This document shows, in pieces, positions 9,029 to 16,899 of a stretch of DNA of 54,540 bases. Location: NCBI GenBank assembly GCA_003569365.1, contig BGOS01000026.1, forward strand, positions 1 to 54,540, in the 5' to 3' direction. The notes beneath the pieces are model-generated. The model ran no database searches and was not told the origin of the DNA. It worked only from the letters and a program-made list of their open reading frames with translations. Source of the DNA: Anaerolineaceae bacterium (GTDB lineage Bacteria > Chloroflexota > Anaerolineae > Anaerolineales > UBA11657). Within the stretch, counting starts at the first letter, position 1. Every line of letters begins with the position of its first letter. A program made the position numbers and the translations under genes.

Positions 9029-9454
9029 TTAAATCAGGTAGTCAAAAAAACTGCCGGGGGTGACTGCCTCCTGTGGCAGCAATTTGCGGGCGACGCCGGA
9101 GTTGCCGGCCCTGCTTTGCTCCAGTTTGATGCCGGGCAGCAGTTCCGCTGTGCGTTTTACGGTGCGCTCGGCGCTGCGCTCGTTGGTGGCATCAAGTGTG
9201 TGTTCTACGCGCGGCGCGTAATTGGCGCTTGCCGGGCGCTTGGTGCTGGGTGTCTGATAGGGATATGGCGTGTAGGTCTCGAATCGATCCAACCGCGCAA
9301 AGATCGGACTGGCATCCGGGCGGTCAATGCGGCTGGTGTCAATGCGCTGCTGCGGCCGGTCTGCCGGCGCTTGCGGTGTAGCCAGCGCCGGACTGCGATA
9401 ACGGTTTAGTGCAGAGCTGCCATGGAGCGGTTGAATTGCGTTGTATTCAGACAT
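9029..9454 (-). CDS. Small hypothetical protein, proline-rich and probably disordered
   Basis: 141 aa from the ATG at 9454; an upstream extension overlaps the preceding gene and is not supported. I do not recognise a family. The first ~75 residues are rich in Pro, Ser, Arg and Tyr and look disordered (RFETYTPYPYQTPSTKRP). The C-terminal part has a possible amphipathic helix (NERSAERTVKRTAELLPG) and ends in GSFFDYLI, a hydrophobic tail that could be a docking motif. There is no signal peptide or membrane helix. It lies 40 bases downstream of the zinc-finger gene in the same direction, so co-transcription is likely. No Shine-Dalgarno is visible, so coding status is moderately supported by position only. 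Confidence 0.5.
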   Translation of the reverse strand: MSEYNAIQPLHGSSALNRYRSPALATPQAPADRPQQRIDTSRIDRPDASPIFARLDRFETYTPYPYQTPSTKRPASANYAPRVEHTLDATNERSAERTVKRTAELLPGIKLEQSRAGNSGVARKLLPQEAVTPGSFFDYLI

Positions 9455-9494
9455 AGGGGCGTCCGATTCAATGGCGGGGTTTGGAGTAATTACA

Positions 9495-9920
9495 TCAAGT
9501 GAGAATGCGAATGTGGCCGCCGGGCGGCGCAGTGCCGCTGCCGGAGCAAGCGCTGCACGGCTTATTTTTAGTATATCCAAATTCTGCCGGCTCGCTGCCA
9601 ACGCCTGCGCAGCGCTGGCAGCGCTGGCGCAAAGTCAACACATGCGTGGTGCCAGCTTGCGAGATGCAGCCGGCGCCGCGGCATTCCGGGCAGGGCTGGC
9701 GGGTAAACATGCCGCGTGCGGCGGGTTTGTGGCCGGTGGCGCTGCATTGCACACAGGTGACCAGCGTATCAGAGTGCTGCACCAACAGCTGGCGGCTGCC
9801 TGAGCACACACTGCAAACCGGCGTGGACGCACCGGGCTCAATACCGGTAGCACCACAAAATGCACAAGCCACTATTGAGCGGCCCGGCGCAAGTACTTCA
9901 ATTATTGCAACAGGCTCCAT
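9495..9920 (-). CDS. Orphan DnaJ-type cysteine-rich zinc-finger protein
   Basis: A 141-aa protein with six CXXC-type motifs in sequence: CAFCGATG, CSVCSGS, CVQCSATG, CPECRGAG, CQRCAGVG and CSACSGSG. The CxxCxGxG pattern is that of the central zinc-binding domain of DnaJ, here repeated to give about three zinc sites. There is no J-domain, G/F linker or C-terminal substrate domain. The N-terminus begins MEPVAIIEVLAPGRS. By analogy it may bind unfolded chains or act in thiol chemistry, but no function is shown. It sits between a WecG-type glycosyltransferase gene and a small unknown on the same strand. The even spacing and intact frame argue against chance. Similar stand-alone proteins exist in bacteria with poorly defined roles. 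Confidence 0.75.
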   Translation of the reverse strand: MEPVAIIEVLAPGRSIVACAFCGATGIEPGASTPVCSVCSGSRQLLVQHSDTLVTCVQCSATGHKPAARGMFTRQPCPECRGAGCISQAGTTHVLTLRQRCQRCAGVGSEPAEFGYTKNKPCSACSGSGTAPPGGHIRILT

Positions 9921-10006
9921 GGGAATTATCCAAAGTTACCAGCATGGCGCTGCGCACCGGGCACAGCGCTGGCGCAGCTGGCTGTGTTGAGGCCGCGCAT
10001 CGGATG

Positions 10007-10744
10007 TCAGATTTTGCGCACTGCGTCAGGCTGCGTAAGCATCTGCCATGCAAACTGCGGCAGCGCCAGCATGCGCCGCCAGCGCCACGGCTGTAGCAGC
10101 AACCGGTGCAGCCATTCCAAGCCAAGCTGCTGCATCCACTGCGGCGCGCGCTGCGCCACCCCGGCCACAAAATCAAGGGCGCCGCCCACGCCCATCATCA
10201 CCGGCACAGCAAGCACTGTGCGGTTGGCCGCAATCCACAAATCCTGCTGCGGTGCGCCGTAGGCAACCAGCAACACATCCGGTTGCGCGGCGTGCACCTG
10301 CGCCAGAATTGCCGGCAGTGCATCCGGCTGCGGGCTCCCGCTGTATGTGCCCACAACTTGCAGGGCTGGATGCGCAGCGCACAGTGCCTGCGCAGCAGCT
10401 GCGGCCACGCCTTCGGCTGCGCCCAGAAGAAAAATTCGCCAACCATCAGCCGCCGCGCGTTCGCAAACGCGCCACACAAAACTGGAGCCGGCCACGCGTT
10501 CACGCAGAGTGTGGCCGCGCAGCCGGCTGGCCCACAACAGCCCCTGTCCGTCCGGCAGGCAAAGTTGCGCAGCCTGCAGCACTGCGCGAAAGGCTGCGTT
10601 GCGCTGCGCCGCCATCACAAACTCCGGGTTGACGGTGCACACTTGGGCGCAGCCGCGGCTGGTAATTGCGTGCGCAAACCAGTCAAGCGCCTCGGGCGTG
10701 GTCACATCATCAACAGGCACCGCGAGAAAAGCCAGCCGCTGCAT
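10007..10744 (-). CDS. WecG/TagA/CpsF family glycosyltransferase
   Basis: A 245-aa GT26 enzyme. Family members such as TagA transfer N-acetylmannosamine, and WecG N-acetylmannosaminuronic acid, to lipid-linked GlcNAc at the membrane face. Seen motifs: CTVNPEFVMAA near residue 36, then LPDGQGLLWASR (the PDG motif with a candidate catalytic Asp), IFLLGAAEGVA, LLVAYGAPQQDLWI, and VMMGVGGALDFVAG followed by RAPQWMQQLGLEWLHRLL, the hallmark C-terminal block. The length matches the family. ATG at 10744 begins 2 bases after the stop of the upstream glycosyltransferase, so the two are almost certainly co-translated. The sugar cannot be specified from sequence. Confidence 0.92.
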   Translation of the reverse strand: MQRLAFLAVPVDDVTTPEALDWFAHAITSRGCAQVCTVNPEFVMAAQRNAAFRAVLQAAQLCLPDGQGLLWASRLRGHTLRERVAGSSFVWRVCERAAADGWRIFLLGAAEGVAAAAAQALCAAHPALQVVGTYSGSPQPDALPAILAQVHAAQPDVLLVAYGAPQQDLWIAANRTVLAVPVMMGVGGALDFVAGVAQRAPQWMQQLGLEWLHRLLLQPWRWRRMLALPQFAWQMLTQPDAVRKI

Positions 10745-10746
10745 GT

Positions 10747-11877
10747 TTAGTGCGCCGGCGCCGTGGGGGAAAGCTGGAAGGCGCGCTCGAGCACGGCCAG
10801 CGTTTGCGCAGCGCACTGCTCCCAGGTAAAGCAGCGCACCCGATCTGCCCCGCGTGCCACAAGCTGTGCGCGCAGCGCTGCATCGTCCAATACGCGCGTG
10901 ATGGCATGCGCCAGCGCTGCGGTGTCGGTTGCCTCAAACTGCAGCGCAGCTCCGCCCGCCACTTCCGGCAGCGAGCCGCCGTTGGAGCAGATTACCGGCG
11001 TGCCACAGGCCATTGCTTCGAGCACTGTAAAGCCGAAGCCTTCATACAAAGATGGCAGCACGCAGGCTGTGGCGTGCGCATACAGCGCGGGCAAATCTGC
11101 TTCGGGTACATAATCCAAAAAGTGAATGCGGTCGCCGAGCCCAAGCGCCGCAGCGTGCTGCCGAATGGGCGCACTGAGCCAGCCGCTGCGTCCGGCGAGC
11201 ACCAGCTCCGGCTGGCTTGGATGCATGCGCACGGCGGCCAGCGCATCCATCAGGCGCGTCAGGTTCTTGCGCGGCTGCAAGGTGCCCACGTGCAGCAGGT
11301 AGTTGGCAGGCAGGCCGGGCAGCCGCGCGCTGCGCTGTGCGTTCGCAAACGGCAGCGCGTCAAATCCCGGATAGACCACGGTTACGCGCTCTGCGCTTAC
11401 GCCGTACTGTTCCATCAGGTCCCGCCGGGTTGCGTGTGAGTCCGCAATTAAATGCGTGGCGTGGCGCGCATTGTGGCGGGTGGACCAGTTGAGGTAGAGG
11501 CGCTGTGATGCAGTGTGGGTCGCCGGAAAGTGGCGGAAGCCGAGGTCGTGCACAGTGACAACCGCCGGCACTGCGCAAAAGAGCGGGCGCACATGCGCGG
11601 GAATAAACAGCCCGGCGGGCGGGTCGCGCCATAGTGCGCTGGCAAGCGCAGCGTGCGTCCACAAGCGTGGCAGCGCCAGCACGCGCTGCTGCGCGCGGGC
11701 ACTGTGCGGCAGCAAGTTGGGCTGTGGCGCATCCCGAAAATACAAACGCCACTCGTGCTGGCCCGGCAGCCGCAGCAGGTGGCGCAGCAGCTGCAGCGCG
11801 TAGTTTTCTGTGCCGGTGCGGTTGGCAACCGTGATGCGGCTGGCGTCCACGCCAATCACTGCTGGCGCGGCACTCAT
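10747..11877 (-). CDS. Glycosyltransferase family 4 (group 1)
   Basis: A 376-aa GT-B glycosyltransferase. The N-terminal domain begins IGVDASRITVANRTGTENYA and includes VVTVHDLGFRHFP and ADSHATRRDL. The donor domain has HVGTLQPRKNLTRLMDAL near residue 190, YVPEADLPALYAHA, and LPSLYEGFGFTVLEAMACG, the E-x7-E donor-binding region. It resembles the glycosyltransferase at 44436 in this window, so the two loci may use related chemistry. Start ATG at 11877 overlaps the TGA of the upstream lipoprotein gene by 4 bases (ATGA), which fixes the start and implies translational coupling. The predicted site of action is the cytoplasmic membrane face, extending a surface glycan. Donor and acceptor are unknown. 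Confidence 0.9.
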   Translation of the reverse strand: MSAAPAVIGVDASRITVANRTGTENYALQLLRHLLRLPGQHEWRLYFRDAPQPNLLPHSARAQQRVLALPRLWTHAALASALWRDPPAGLFIPAHVRPLFCAVPAVVTVHDLGFRHFPATHTASQRLYLNWSTRHNARHATHLIADSHATRRDLMEQYGVSAERVTVVYPGFDALPFANAQRSARLPGLPANYLLHVGTLQPRKNLTRLMDALAAVRMHPSQPELVLAGRSGWLSAPIRQHAAALGLGDRIHFLDYVPEADLPALYAHATACVLPSLYEGFGFTVLEAMACGTPVICSNGGSLPEVAGGAALQFEATDTAALAHAITRVLDDAALRAQLVARGADRVRCFTWEQCAAQTLAVLERAFQLSPTAPAH

Positions 11878-13811
11878 GGTGTTTGTGGCGCAGGATGAAA
11901 CAACGGGTGGCGCCGCAACAGCCACGATTGCTGCGCAGTCAAATTGACCGATGCCTGCTGCGCGCCACTTTGCCAAAACATCAAGTTGTTTGCGTCGAAC
12001 AGTGCGCACTCATCCACACCCACGTTTTTATTGCCGTCCACGTCCGCACTTGCCGCGGAACACTGCGGCGTGTCGGATAGAAAGTCGAAGCTAAGCCCGT
12101 CTTCGTCGGTGGTGTGCGCCAGCCCGAGGAAGTGCGCGGACTCGTGAATAATGGTTGCAGTCAGCTCTTGCATGTCTCCGTCCATCAGCTCCCACGCCAC
12201 TACTGCGCATGAGTGCTGCCCCTCTGTGATGATGGCTGTGCCCGGCTGTGGCGCAAGGCCAAGCACCGGTTCTTCGGTTGCGCCTGAAGAAAATTGAATG
12301 CGGTACTCGTCGACGAGTGCCACGTTCAATTTGTACCCGCTGCCCATGTCCGCCTTCAGCGCGCTGCAGAGCTCCGCGTACTGCGAATCTGACATGCGCT
12401 GCAAGCGCATGCGCTGCGCTGCGTTAGCTTCGCCAAAATGCACCGCGCCGATTGCCAGGCCATGCGGCTCCAGAATGGTGTGCGCAGTCTGGCGCAGCGT
12501 TTCCTCCAGCCGTTGGCGGCCCGCGGCAGTGGTCAGCTCCGGCGCAGCACTCACCAGCCACAAGTTCAGGTCAATCACTTGCGGCACCGGCTCAGATTCA
12601 ATGCGCACAATCGCCAGTGCATCGCAGATCGGCTCGCCCCCCTCCGTTGAGAGGCTGAAATCGTAAGAACCGGCCTGCAGCGCCTGCGCTGGCGCCAACG
12701 GCAGAAACAAGGTGAGCTCGCCCTCGTCGGAAGGCAACGCGGGCTGCAGTGGCTGCGCGCGGTCGTTTTGGATGCCATCGTAATTCCGGTTATAGAGCTC
12801 CGTGCCAAATGGATCGGTTGCAGCGGACAAGTTAATCACCTCGAACCGGTTTGCAGTGCGCGCAATAAATAATATTGACTCGTCGCCGGGCTCAATCAAG
12901 ACACGCGCTGTTCCGTCCGCGCCCAGCGGTCCCAGCCGTACTTGGCGGGTGCCCGGGTGCGCACTGTCATCCAGCGTTAGTGTGCATTCGCTGCGGGCGG
13001 GCACGCTGCGCTGAGCATGCTCAACCACGTCCAGCTGTGTGAAGCGCAGGCTGTCTGCGCCTTGCTCCGACCAGCCCACGAGCCCCACGCCGCCAGTTGC
13101 AAAAGTGTCATCATGCACCACCGTGAGCAGAATGTCCTGTGCAAATACGCGAAACTCTGACCCTTGAACGTCAACGCGCAGGTCCTTAATTTCGAATGCG
13201 GATTGCAGCTGCTCAATTTCCGCGCTCTGCAGCGTTTCGGTATTGCCGTTTTTCAATTTCAGCAGCCAAAAGTCGCCGCCGCCATTCACCAGAAACGCAT
13301 AGTAGTTGTCCTGATCGGCGACGCGAAACGCCAGGCCAGCAGATGTGGATAAGTTTGTGCCTAACTTAAGACGCAGCCGGGCCGAAAAGTCGGCCGGGAA
13401 TTTTTGTGGATAGGGCACCATTTGCAGCAGGTTCGCTGCAAAAAAATCAATCTTGAAGCCGGAGATGGAATAATAACTTTTGAGGTTCTGGTAGGTTTCT
13501 TCGGGCAGCCCGCTGAGGGCAGTCTTAAGATCATCTGTGAAGGGCAGCAGCGCAACCGGGGTGCTGGTGCTGGTTGGCTGGGGCGTAATGGTTGGCGTTG
13601 CCGTCGGCGTATGGGACGGCATGCGCGTCGCGCGCCGCGTGGCCGTTGCAACAACAGGCTTGCGCGTAACGGTTGGCGCCGGTTTGTTTGCGGCCGGCCG
13701 GCCTGCGGCTGCGCCACACGCCACCAGCATGCACGCCAGCAGCAAGTTTGCAGTGCGCAGCCACCGGCATTGCGCAGCGCCTGCCACGCGGTGCGGTTTG
13801 GCTGCGGGCAC
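11874..13811 (-). CDS. Lipoprotein with metzincin-like zinc protease domain
   Basis: A 645-aa lipoprotein. GTG at 13811 is chosen because GGGGG stands 7 bases upstream and a -10 box is just beyond; earlier starts run into the cold-shock gene terminator. The signal peptide ends in LLLACMLVAC (lipobox, acylated Cys). A Thr/Pro-rich linker follows (THTPTATPTITPQPTSTSTP), then a beta-sandwich (about residues 90-260) resembling LamG or DUF1080 folds, with YYAFLVNGGGDFWLLKLKNG. The C-terminal half carries HESAHFLGLAHTTDEDG, fitting HExxHxxGxxH zinc ligation with a third His, followed downstream by FDANNLMFW, a possible Met-turn. It is predicted to act outside the membrane. It heads the polysaccharide operon by overlapping the next gene. 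The substrate is unknown. Confidence 0.8.
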   Translation of the reverse strand: MPAAKPHRVAGAAQCRWLRTANLLLACMLVACGAAAGRPAANKPAPTVTRKPVVATATRRATRMPSHTPTATPTITPQPTSTSTPVALLPFTDDLKTALSGLPEETYQNLKSYYSISGFKIDFFAANLLQMVPYPQKFPADFSARLRLKLGTNLSTSAGLAFRVADQDNYYAFLVNGGGDFWLLKLKNGNTETLQSAEIEQLQSAFEIKDLRVDVQGSEFRVFAQDILLTVVHDDTFATGGVGLVGWSEQGADSLRFTQLDVVEHAQRSVPARSECTLTLDDSAHPGTRQVRLGPLGADGTARVLIEPGDESILFIARTANRFEVINLSAATDPFGTELYNRNYDGIQNDRAQPLQPALPSDEGELTLFLPLAPAQALQAGSYDFSLSTEGGEPICDALAIVRIESEPVPQVIDLNLWLVSAAPELTTAAGRQRLEETLRQTAHTILEPHGLAIGAVHFGEANAAQRMRLQRMSDSQYAELCSALKADMGSGYKLNVALVDEYRIQFSSGATEEPVLGLAPQPGTAIITEGQHSCAVVAWELMDGDMQELTATIIHESAHFLGLAHTTDEDGLSFDFLSDTPQCSAASADVDGNKNVGVDECALFDANNLMFWQSGAQQASVNLTAQQSWLLRRHPLFHPAPQTP

Positions 13812-13834
13812 TATTAATCCCCCTGCATGCGCAA

Positions 13835-13840
13835 AGTATA
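13835..13840 (-). promoter_or_regulatory. -10 box before the lipoprotein operon
   Basis: TATACT on the minus strand, 24 bases before the GTG start and downstream of the cold-shock gene terminator. No good -35 box is seen at 17 bases. Transcription from here would give a short leader that still includes the GGGGG ribosome-binding site. Confidence 0.45.
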
Positions 13841-13866
13841 CCTGTGGCATTGCTGCACAAAAATGC

Positions 13867-13893
13867 AAAAGCCCCCGCATGGCAGGGGCTTTT
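13867..13893 (-). terminator. Terminator of the cold-shock gene
   Basis: The 9-bp arms AAAAGCCCC and GGGGCTTTT, with a 9-nt loop, lie 22 bases past the cold-shock stop codon. The symmetric A/T ends would let it work in both directions. Confidence 0.85.
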
Positions 13894-13914
13894 GTTGGTT
13901 CACAGGCCGTGACC

Positions 13915-14127
13915 TCAGGGGATCACTTGTACATCAATTGCCTGCAGGCCGTTTTTGCCGTCGGTAATGGCAAACTCAACCTTCTGCCCGCGCAGCAATT
14001 TTCGGTACCCCTCCATACTCAGCGCAGAAAAATGAACGAACAGATCCTCACCGCCTTCGTGGCCAATGAAGCCGTACCCTTTCGGCGCACTGAACCATTT
14101 TACTTCCCCGGTGACACGCTCAGACAT
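13915..14127 (-). CDS. Cold-shock domain protein
   Basis: A 70-aa single OB-fold protein that binds single-stranded RNA and DNA and acts as an RNA chaperone. It contains GEVKWFSAPKGYGFIGH (RNP1-type), then DLFVHFSAL (RNP2), and ends GLQAIDVQVIP. ATG at 14127 is chosen because an AGGAGGAG lies about 10 bases upstream; an earlier in-frame ATG at 14151 would place that site inside the gene. The length is normal for a CspA/CspD-like protein. It has its own promoter (TTGACA-17-TAACAT) and a strong terminator, so it is a monocistronic unit. Whether it is cold-induced cannot be told; the untranslated leader of about 55 nt is shorter than the E. coli cspA leader. Confidence 0.95.
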   Translation of the reverse strand: MSERVTGEVKWFSAPKGYGFIGHEGGEDLFVHFSALSMEGYRKLLRGQKVEFAITDGKNGLQAIDVQVIP

Positions 14128-14189
14128 ACGATCAATACTCCTCCTGCACAATAAGGTTTTGCGGCGAACCGCTGCCGCTTGATGGAAAA

Positions 14190-14218
14190 ATGTTAATCGC
14201 GCCCGCCAACAATGTCAA
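14190..14218 (-). promoter_or_regulatory. Promoter of the cold-shock gene
   Basis: Minus strand: -35 TTGACA (14218-14213), 17-base spacer, -10 TAACAT (14195-14190). The predicted start near 14183 gives a leader of about 55 nt with the AGGAGG site. Confidence 0.6.
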
Positions 14219-14272
14219 GCCGGCGGGTTAACGCTACAGCGCGCTGCCTGCCCGCTAACAGCAGCCTGTAAT

Positions 14273-15739
14273 TTACGCGCTGCCGTACGGGTACCAGTAC
14301 GGCTTGGCGGCCGCACTGAAGTCCCAGTGCACATGTTTGGTGGTGCGGAACTCCTCCAGCCCTTCCTGGCCCAGCTCGCGGCTGCCACCGGACATGCGCA
14401 TGCCGCCAAACGGGCCGGCATAGTTGTCCGTCAGCGGATCATTGATCCAGATGGTGCCGGCGCGCACCTCGTCAAAAAAGCGCTTGATGCGGTCGGGGTC
14501 ACGGCTGAGCAGCGTTGCGCCCAGCCCGTACGGTGAGTCGTTGGCCAGCCGGATGGCGTCGTCAAAGCTGCTGTACTCCATCAGCGGAATTGCGGGGCCG
14601 AAGGTTTCGGCAGTCATTACAAGCATGCTGTGGTCGGCATTGGCAATTACCGTTGGCTCATAAAAGAAGCCGCGCGTGAAGCCCGGCGGGCGGCGCCCGC
14701 CGGTGAGGATTGCCGCGCCAGCGTGGCGCGCCTGTTCCACATGCGTTTCAAATTTGGCGCGATACTTCTCGCCCATCATCGGCCCCAGATCTGTGGTGCT
14801 TTCCATGCCCGGCCCGAGGCGCAGGCTGCGCACGTGCTCCACCAGTGCTTCGGTAAACTGCGCTGCCCGCGCGCGCGGCAGATAGACGCGCTCGGCCGAG
14901 GTACACACCTGCCCGCAGTTGAGCAGCGCAGCATACGCCAGCGCGCGCGCCGCCACTTGCGGGTCGGCGTCGTCGGCAATCACAAATGCGTCCTTGCCGC
15001 CGAGCTCCAGATGCAGCTTCTTCATTTGCGGGGCGGCCAGCGCTGCAATGCGCTGGCCGGTGGCAAGGCTGCCCGTGAACGCCACCATATCCACATCCGC
15101 GTGCGTTACCAGCGGCTCCGCCACCTCGGGGCCGTAGCCCGTCACAACATTCACCACGCCGGCCGGCAAATGGTCGAGGCAGTGCTCCTGCATATAAAGC
15201 GTGCTCAGTGGCGTCATCTCGGACGGCTTGATGACGCAAGTGTTGCCGGCCGCCAGCGCTGGCGCCAGCTTCCATGCCAAAAGCAGCAGCGGAAAATTCC
15301 ACGGCGTGATGCAGGCCACCACACCGTAGGGCTCCTTGAGCGTAAAGTTAAATTGGGTGGGCGTGCCCGGCGGCAGCACGCTGCCGCGCTCGTGGCGTCC
15401 CAGCTCGGCATAGTAGTCAAAGGTATTGGCCGACCACACCAGCTCCTCCTCGTTCTCGCTCCAGGGTTTGCCTTGCTCCAGCGTGAGCAGCCGGATGAGG
15501 TGCTCCTGATGGTGGCGCAGCTTGGTGGCTACGGCATGCAGCAGCTCGGCGCGGTCGTTGGCCACGGTGGCGCGCCACTGTGGCGCTGCGGCCATGGCAG
15601 CTGCAACTGCAGCGCTCGCGTCGGCGGCAGTGCCGCGCGGCACCGTGTCCAGCACCTCCTCGGTGGCCGGGTTGTGCACGGCAATCTCTTGCGTGGCGTG
15701 GCCTTGTGTGAACCGGCCATTGATGTGCATCAGGCGCAT
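14273..15739 (-). CDS. NAD(P)-dependent aldehyde dehydrogenase
   Basis: A 488-aa enzyme of the ALDH superfamily that oxidises an aldehyde to its acid with NAD(P)+. Recognised blocks: ITPWNFPLLLLAWKLAPALA (cofactor-binding N of the PWN motif), FTGSLATGQRIA (the Rossmann glycine loop), LELGGKDAF (general-base Glu), NCGQVCTSAERV (catalytic Cys), and ETFGPAIPLMEY near the C-terminus. The closest functional groups by eye are succinate-semialdehyde, aminobutyraldehyde or betaine-aldehyde dehydrogenases. Specificity cannot be read from sequence alone. It ends 55 bases upstream of the cold-shock promoter region on the same strand. If of betaine-aldehyde type it could relate to the Rieske cluster at 30 kb, but the distance makes that speculative. 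Confidence 0.92.
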   Translation of the reverse strand: MRLMHINGRFTQGHATQEIAVHNPATEEVLDTVPRGTAADASAAVAAAMAAAPQWRATVANDRAELLHAVATKLRHHQEHLIRLLTLEQGKPWSENEEELVWSANTFDYYAELGRHERGSVLPPGTPTQFNFTLKEPYGVVACITPWNFPLLLLAWKLAPALAAGNTCVIKPSEMTPLSTLYMQEHCLDHLPAGVVNVVTGYGPEVAEPLVTHADVDMVAFTGSLATGQRIAALAAPQMKKLHLELGGKDAFVIADDADPQVAARALAYAALLNCGQVCTSAERVYLPRARAAQFTEALVEHVRSLRLGPGMESTTDLGPMMGEKYRAKFETHVEQARHAGAAILTGGRRPPGFTRGFFYEPTVIANADHSMLVMTAETFGPAIPLMEYSSFDDAIRLANDSPYGLGATLLSRDPDRIKRFFDEVRAGTIWINDPLTDNYAGPFGGMRMSGGSRELGQEGLEEFRTTKHVHWDFSAAAKPYWYPYGSA

Positions 15740-15808
15740 GGGTTGTCTTTGGTTGGGGTCAACGCTACGGCGGCCAGTACTGTGGAAGAATGATCTAGCC
15801 GAACCAGG

Positions 15809-16771
15809 TCACGGCTTGGGTAACTTGTTCTGGGACTCGTTAAATCCCAGCTGTGCACTTAGTATGTAGAGTGGGCGCTTCTTTACTTCGTTGTAGATGC
15901 GCCCCAAGTACTCGCCAATAATTCCAAGAAAGATGAGCTGCACTCCGCCAAGCAGCAGCACGCTGCTGAGCGTGGTTGCCTGCCCCTCAAACGCAAGGTA
16001 ACCAGAGAGGCGCAGCAGCAGCACAGCCGGGATGCCCAGCAGCGCCATGCCAGCCGCTATAAAACCCAGCGTGGTCGCCAGCTGCAGTGGCACGTATGAA
16101 AAACTTGTGATGCCATCCGCCGCAAAGCGCAGCATCTTGCGCATCGGATATTTTGAGACGCCGGCGAAACGCTCGTTCCGCACGTACTGCACACTAGCCT
16201 GCCGGAAACCCAGCCAGACCGAGAGCCCGCGCATGAAGCGATGATGCTCGCGCACCTCGCGCAGCGCCAGCACCACCTGCCGGTCAAGCAGCCGGAAGTC
16301 GCCGCTATCGAGCGGGATATGCAGCTCTGTGAGCCGGTTGATGATGCGATAAAACGCGGCCGCAGTGCTGCGCTTCAGCCAGCTTTCACCGAGGCGCTTG
16401 GCGCGCACTGCAAACACAACCTGCGCTCCGCGCTGCCATTCGGCCACCAGCTGCGGGATCGCCTCGGGCGGATCCTGCAAATCGGCGTCGATGATGACCA
16501 CCGCGCTGCCGCCGGCATAATCCAGCCCGGCGGTGATGGCCATTTGATGCCCAAAGTTGCGCGAGAACTCCAGCACGCGCACACGCGCGTCCGCCGTTTG
16601 CAGCGCACGCAGCAATTGCGGTGTGCCATCCTGGCTGCCGTCGTTGACGAGAATCAACTCGCACGTGCCATCCAGCCCGTCCATCACCTTACACATGCGC
16701 CGGTAAAGTTCGGGCAGCGACTCGGCCTCGTTGAAGACCGGCACGACAATTGAATATTTGGTTTCGGTCAA
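15809..16771 (-). CDS. GtrB/DPM1-like glycosyltransferase family 2
   Basis: A 320-aa membrane-associated polyprenyl-phosphate glycosyltransferase, expected to move a hexose from a nucleotide sugar to undecaprenyl phosphate. The GT-A domain has SIVVPVFNEAESLPELYRR, LVNDGSQDGT, and VVIIDADLQDPPEAIPQLV (the metal-binding DADLQDP motif). Later come SGDFRLLDRQVV and the R-F-x-R-G block FMRGLSVWLGF. The C-terminus has two membrane helices (about residues 228-252 and 262-288) as in GtrB/ArnC. It has a 37-base gap to the aldehyde dehydrogenase stop region and no visible strong promoter, although a minus-strand TATACT lies at 16996-16991. It likely supplies lipid-linked sugars for surface glycan modification. 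Confidence 0.92.
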   Translation of the reverse strand: MTETKYSIVVPVFNEAESLPELYRRMCKVMDGLDGTCELILVNDGSQDGTPQLLRALQTADARVRVLEFSRNFGHQMAITAGLDYAGGSAVVIIDADLQDPPEAIPQLVAEWQRGAQVVFAVRAKRLGESWLKRSTAAAFYRIINRLTELHIPLDSGDFRLLDRQVVLALREVREHHRFMRGLSVWLGFRQASVQYVRNERFAGVSKYPMRKMLRFAADGITSFSYVPLQLATTLGFIAAGMALLGIPAVLLLRLSGYLAFEGQATTLSSVLLLGGVQLIFLGIIGEYLGRIYNEVKKRPLYILSAQLGFNESQNKLPKP

Positions 16772-16861
16772 GATATAAGTTGGCTGCCGGCTGCGGCCGC
16801 TAATGCACAGTGCCCACAGTTCGCGCCCGCCCGCCGCAGTAGCTTAGGCGGCAGCCCGGCC

Positions 16862-16899
16862 GCAATCTGCTGCCAGCTGGCAAGCTGGCAGCAGATTGC
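16862..16899. repeat. Perfect 17-bp palindrome between divergent genes
   Basis: The arms GCAATCTGCTGCCAGCT and AGCTGGCAGCAGATTGC flank a 4-base GGCA loop, followed on the plus strand by ATTTTCG. It lies between GtrB and dnaK, which point away from each other. The remaining 300 bases of the 338-base gap show no gene; a weak -10 (TATACT, minus strand, 16996-16991) may serve GtrB. No HrcA/CIRCE element was found before dnaK. Confidence 0.8.

Noticed and set aside
14630-15793. Open plus-strand frame of 387 codons across the aldehyde dehydrogenase gene
   Set aside because: It is antisense to an enzyme with all ALDH motifs and contains no recognisable domain.
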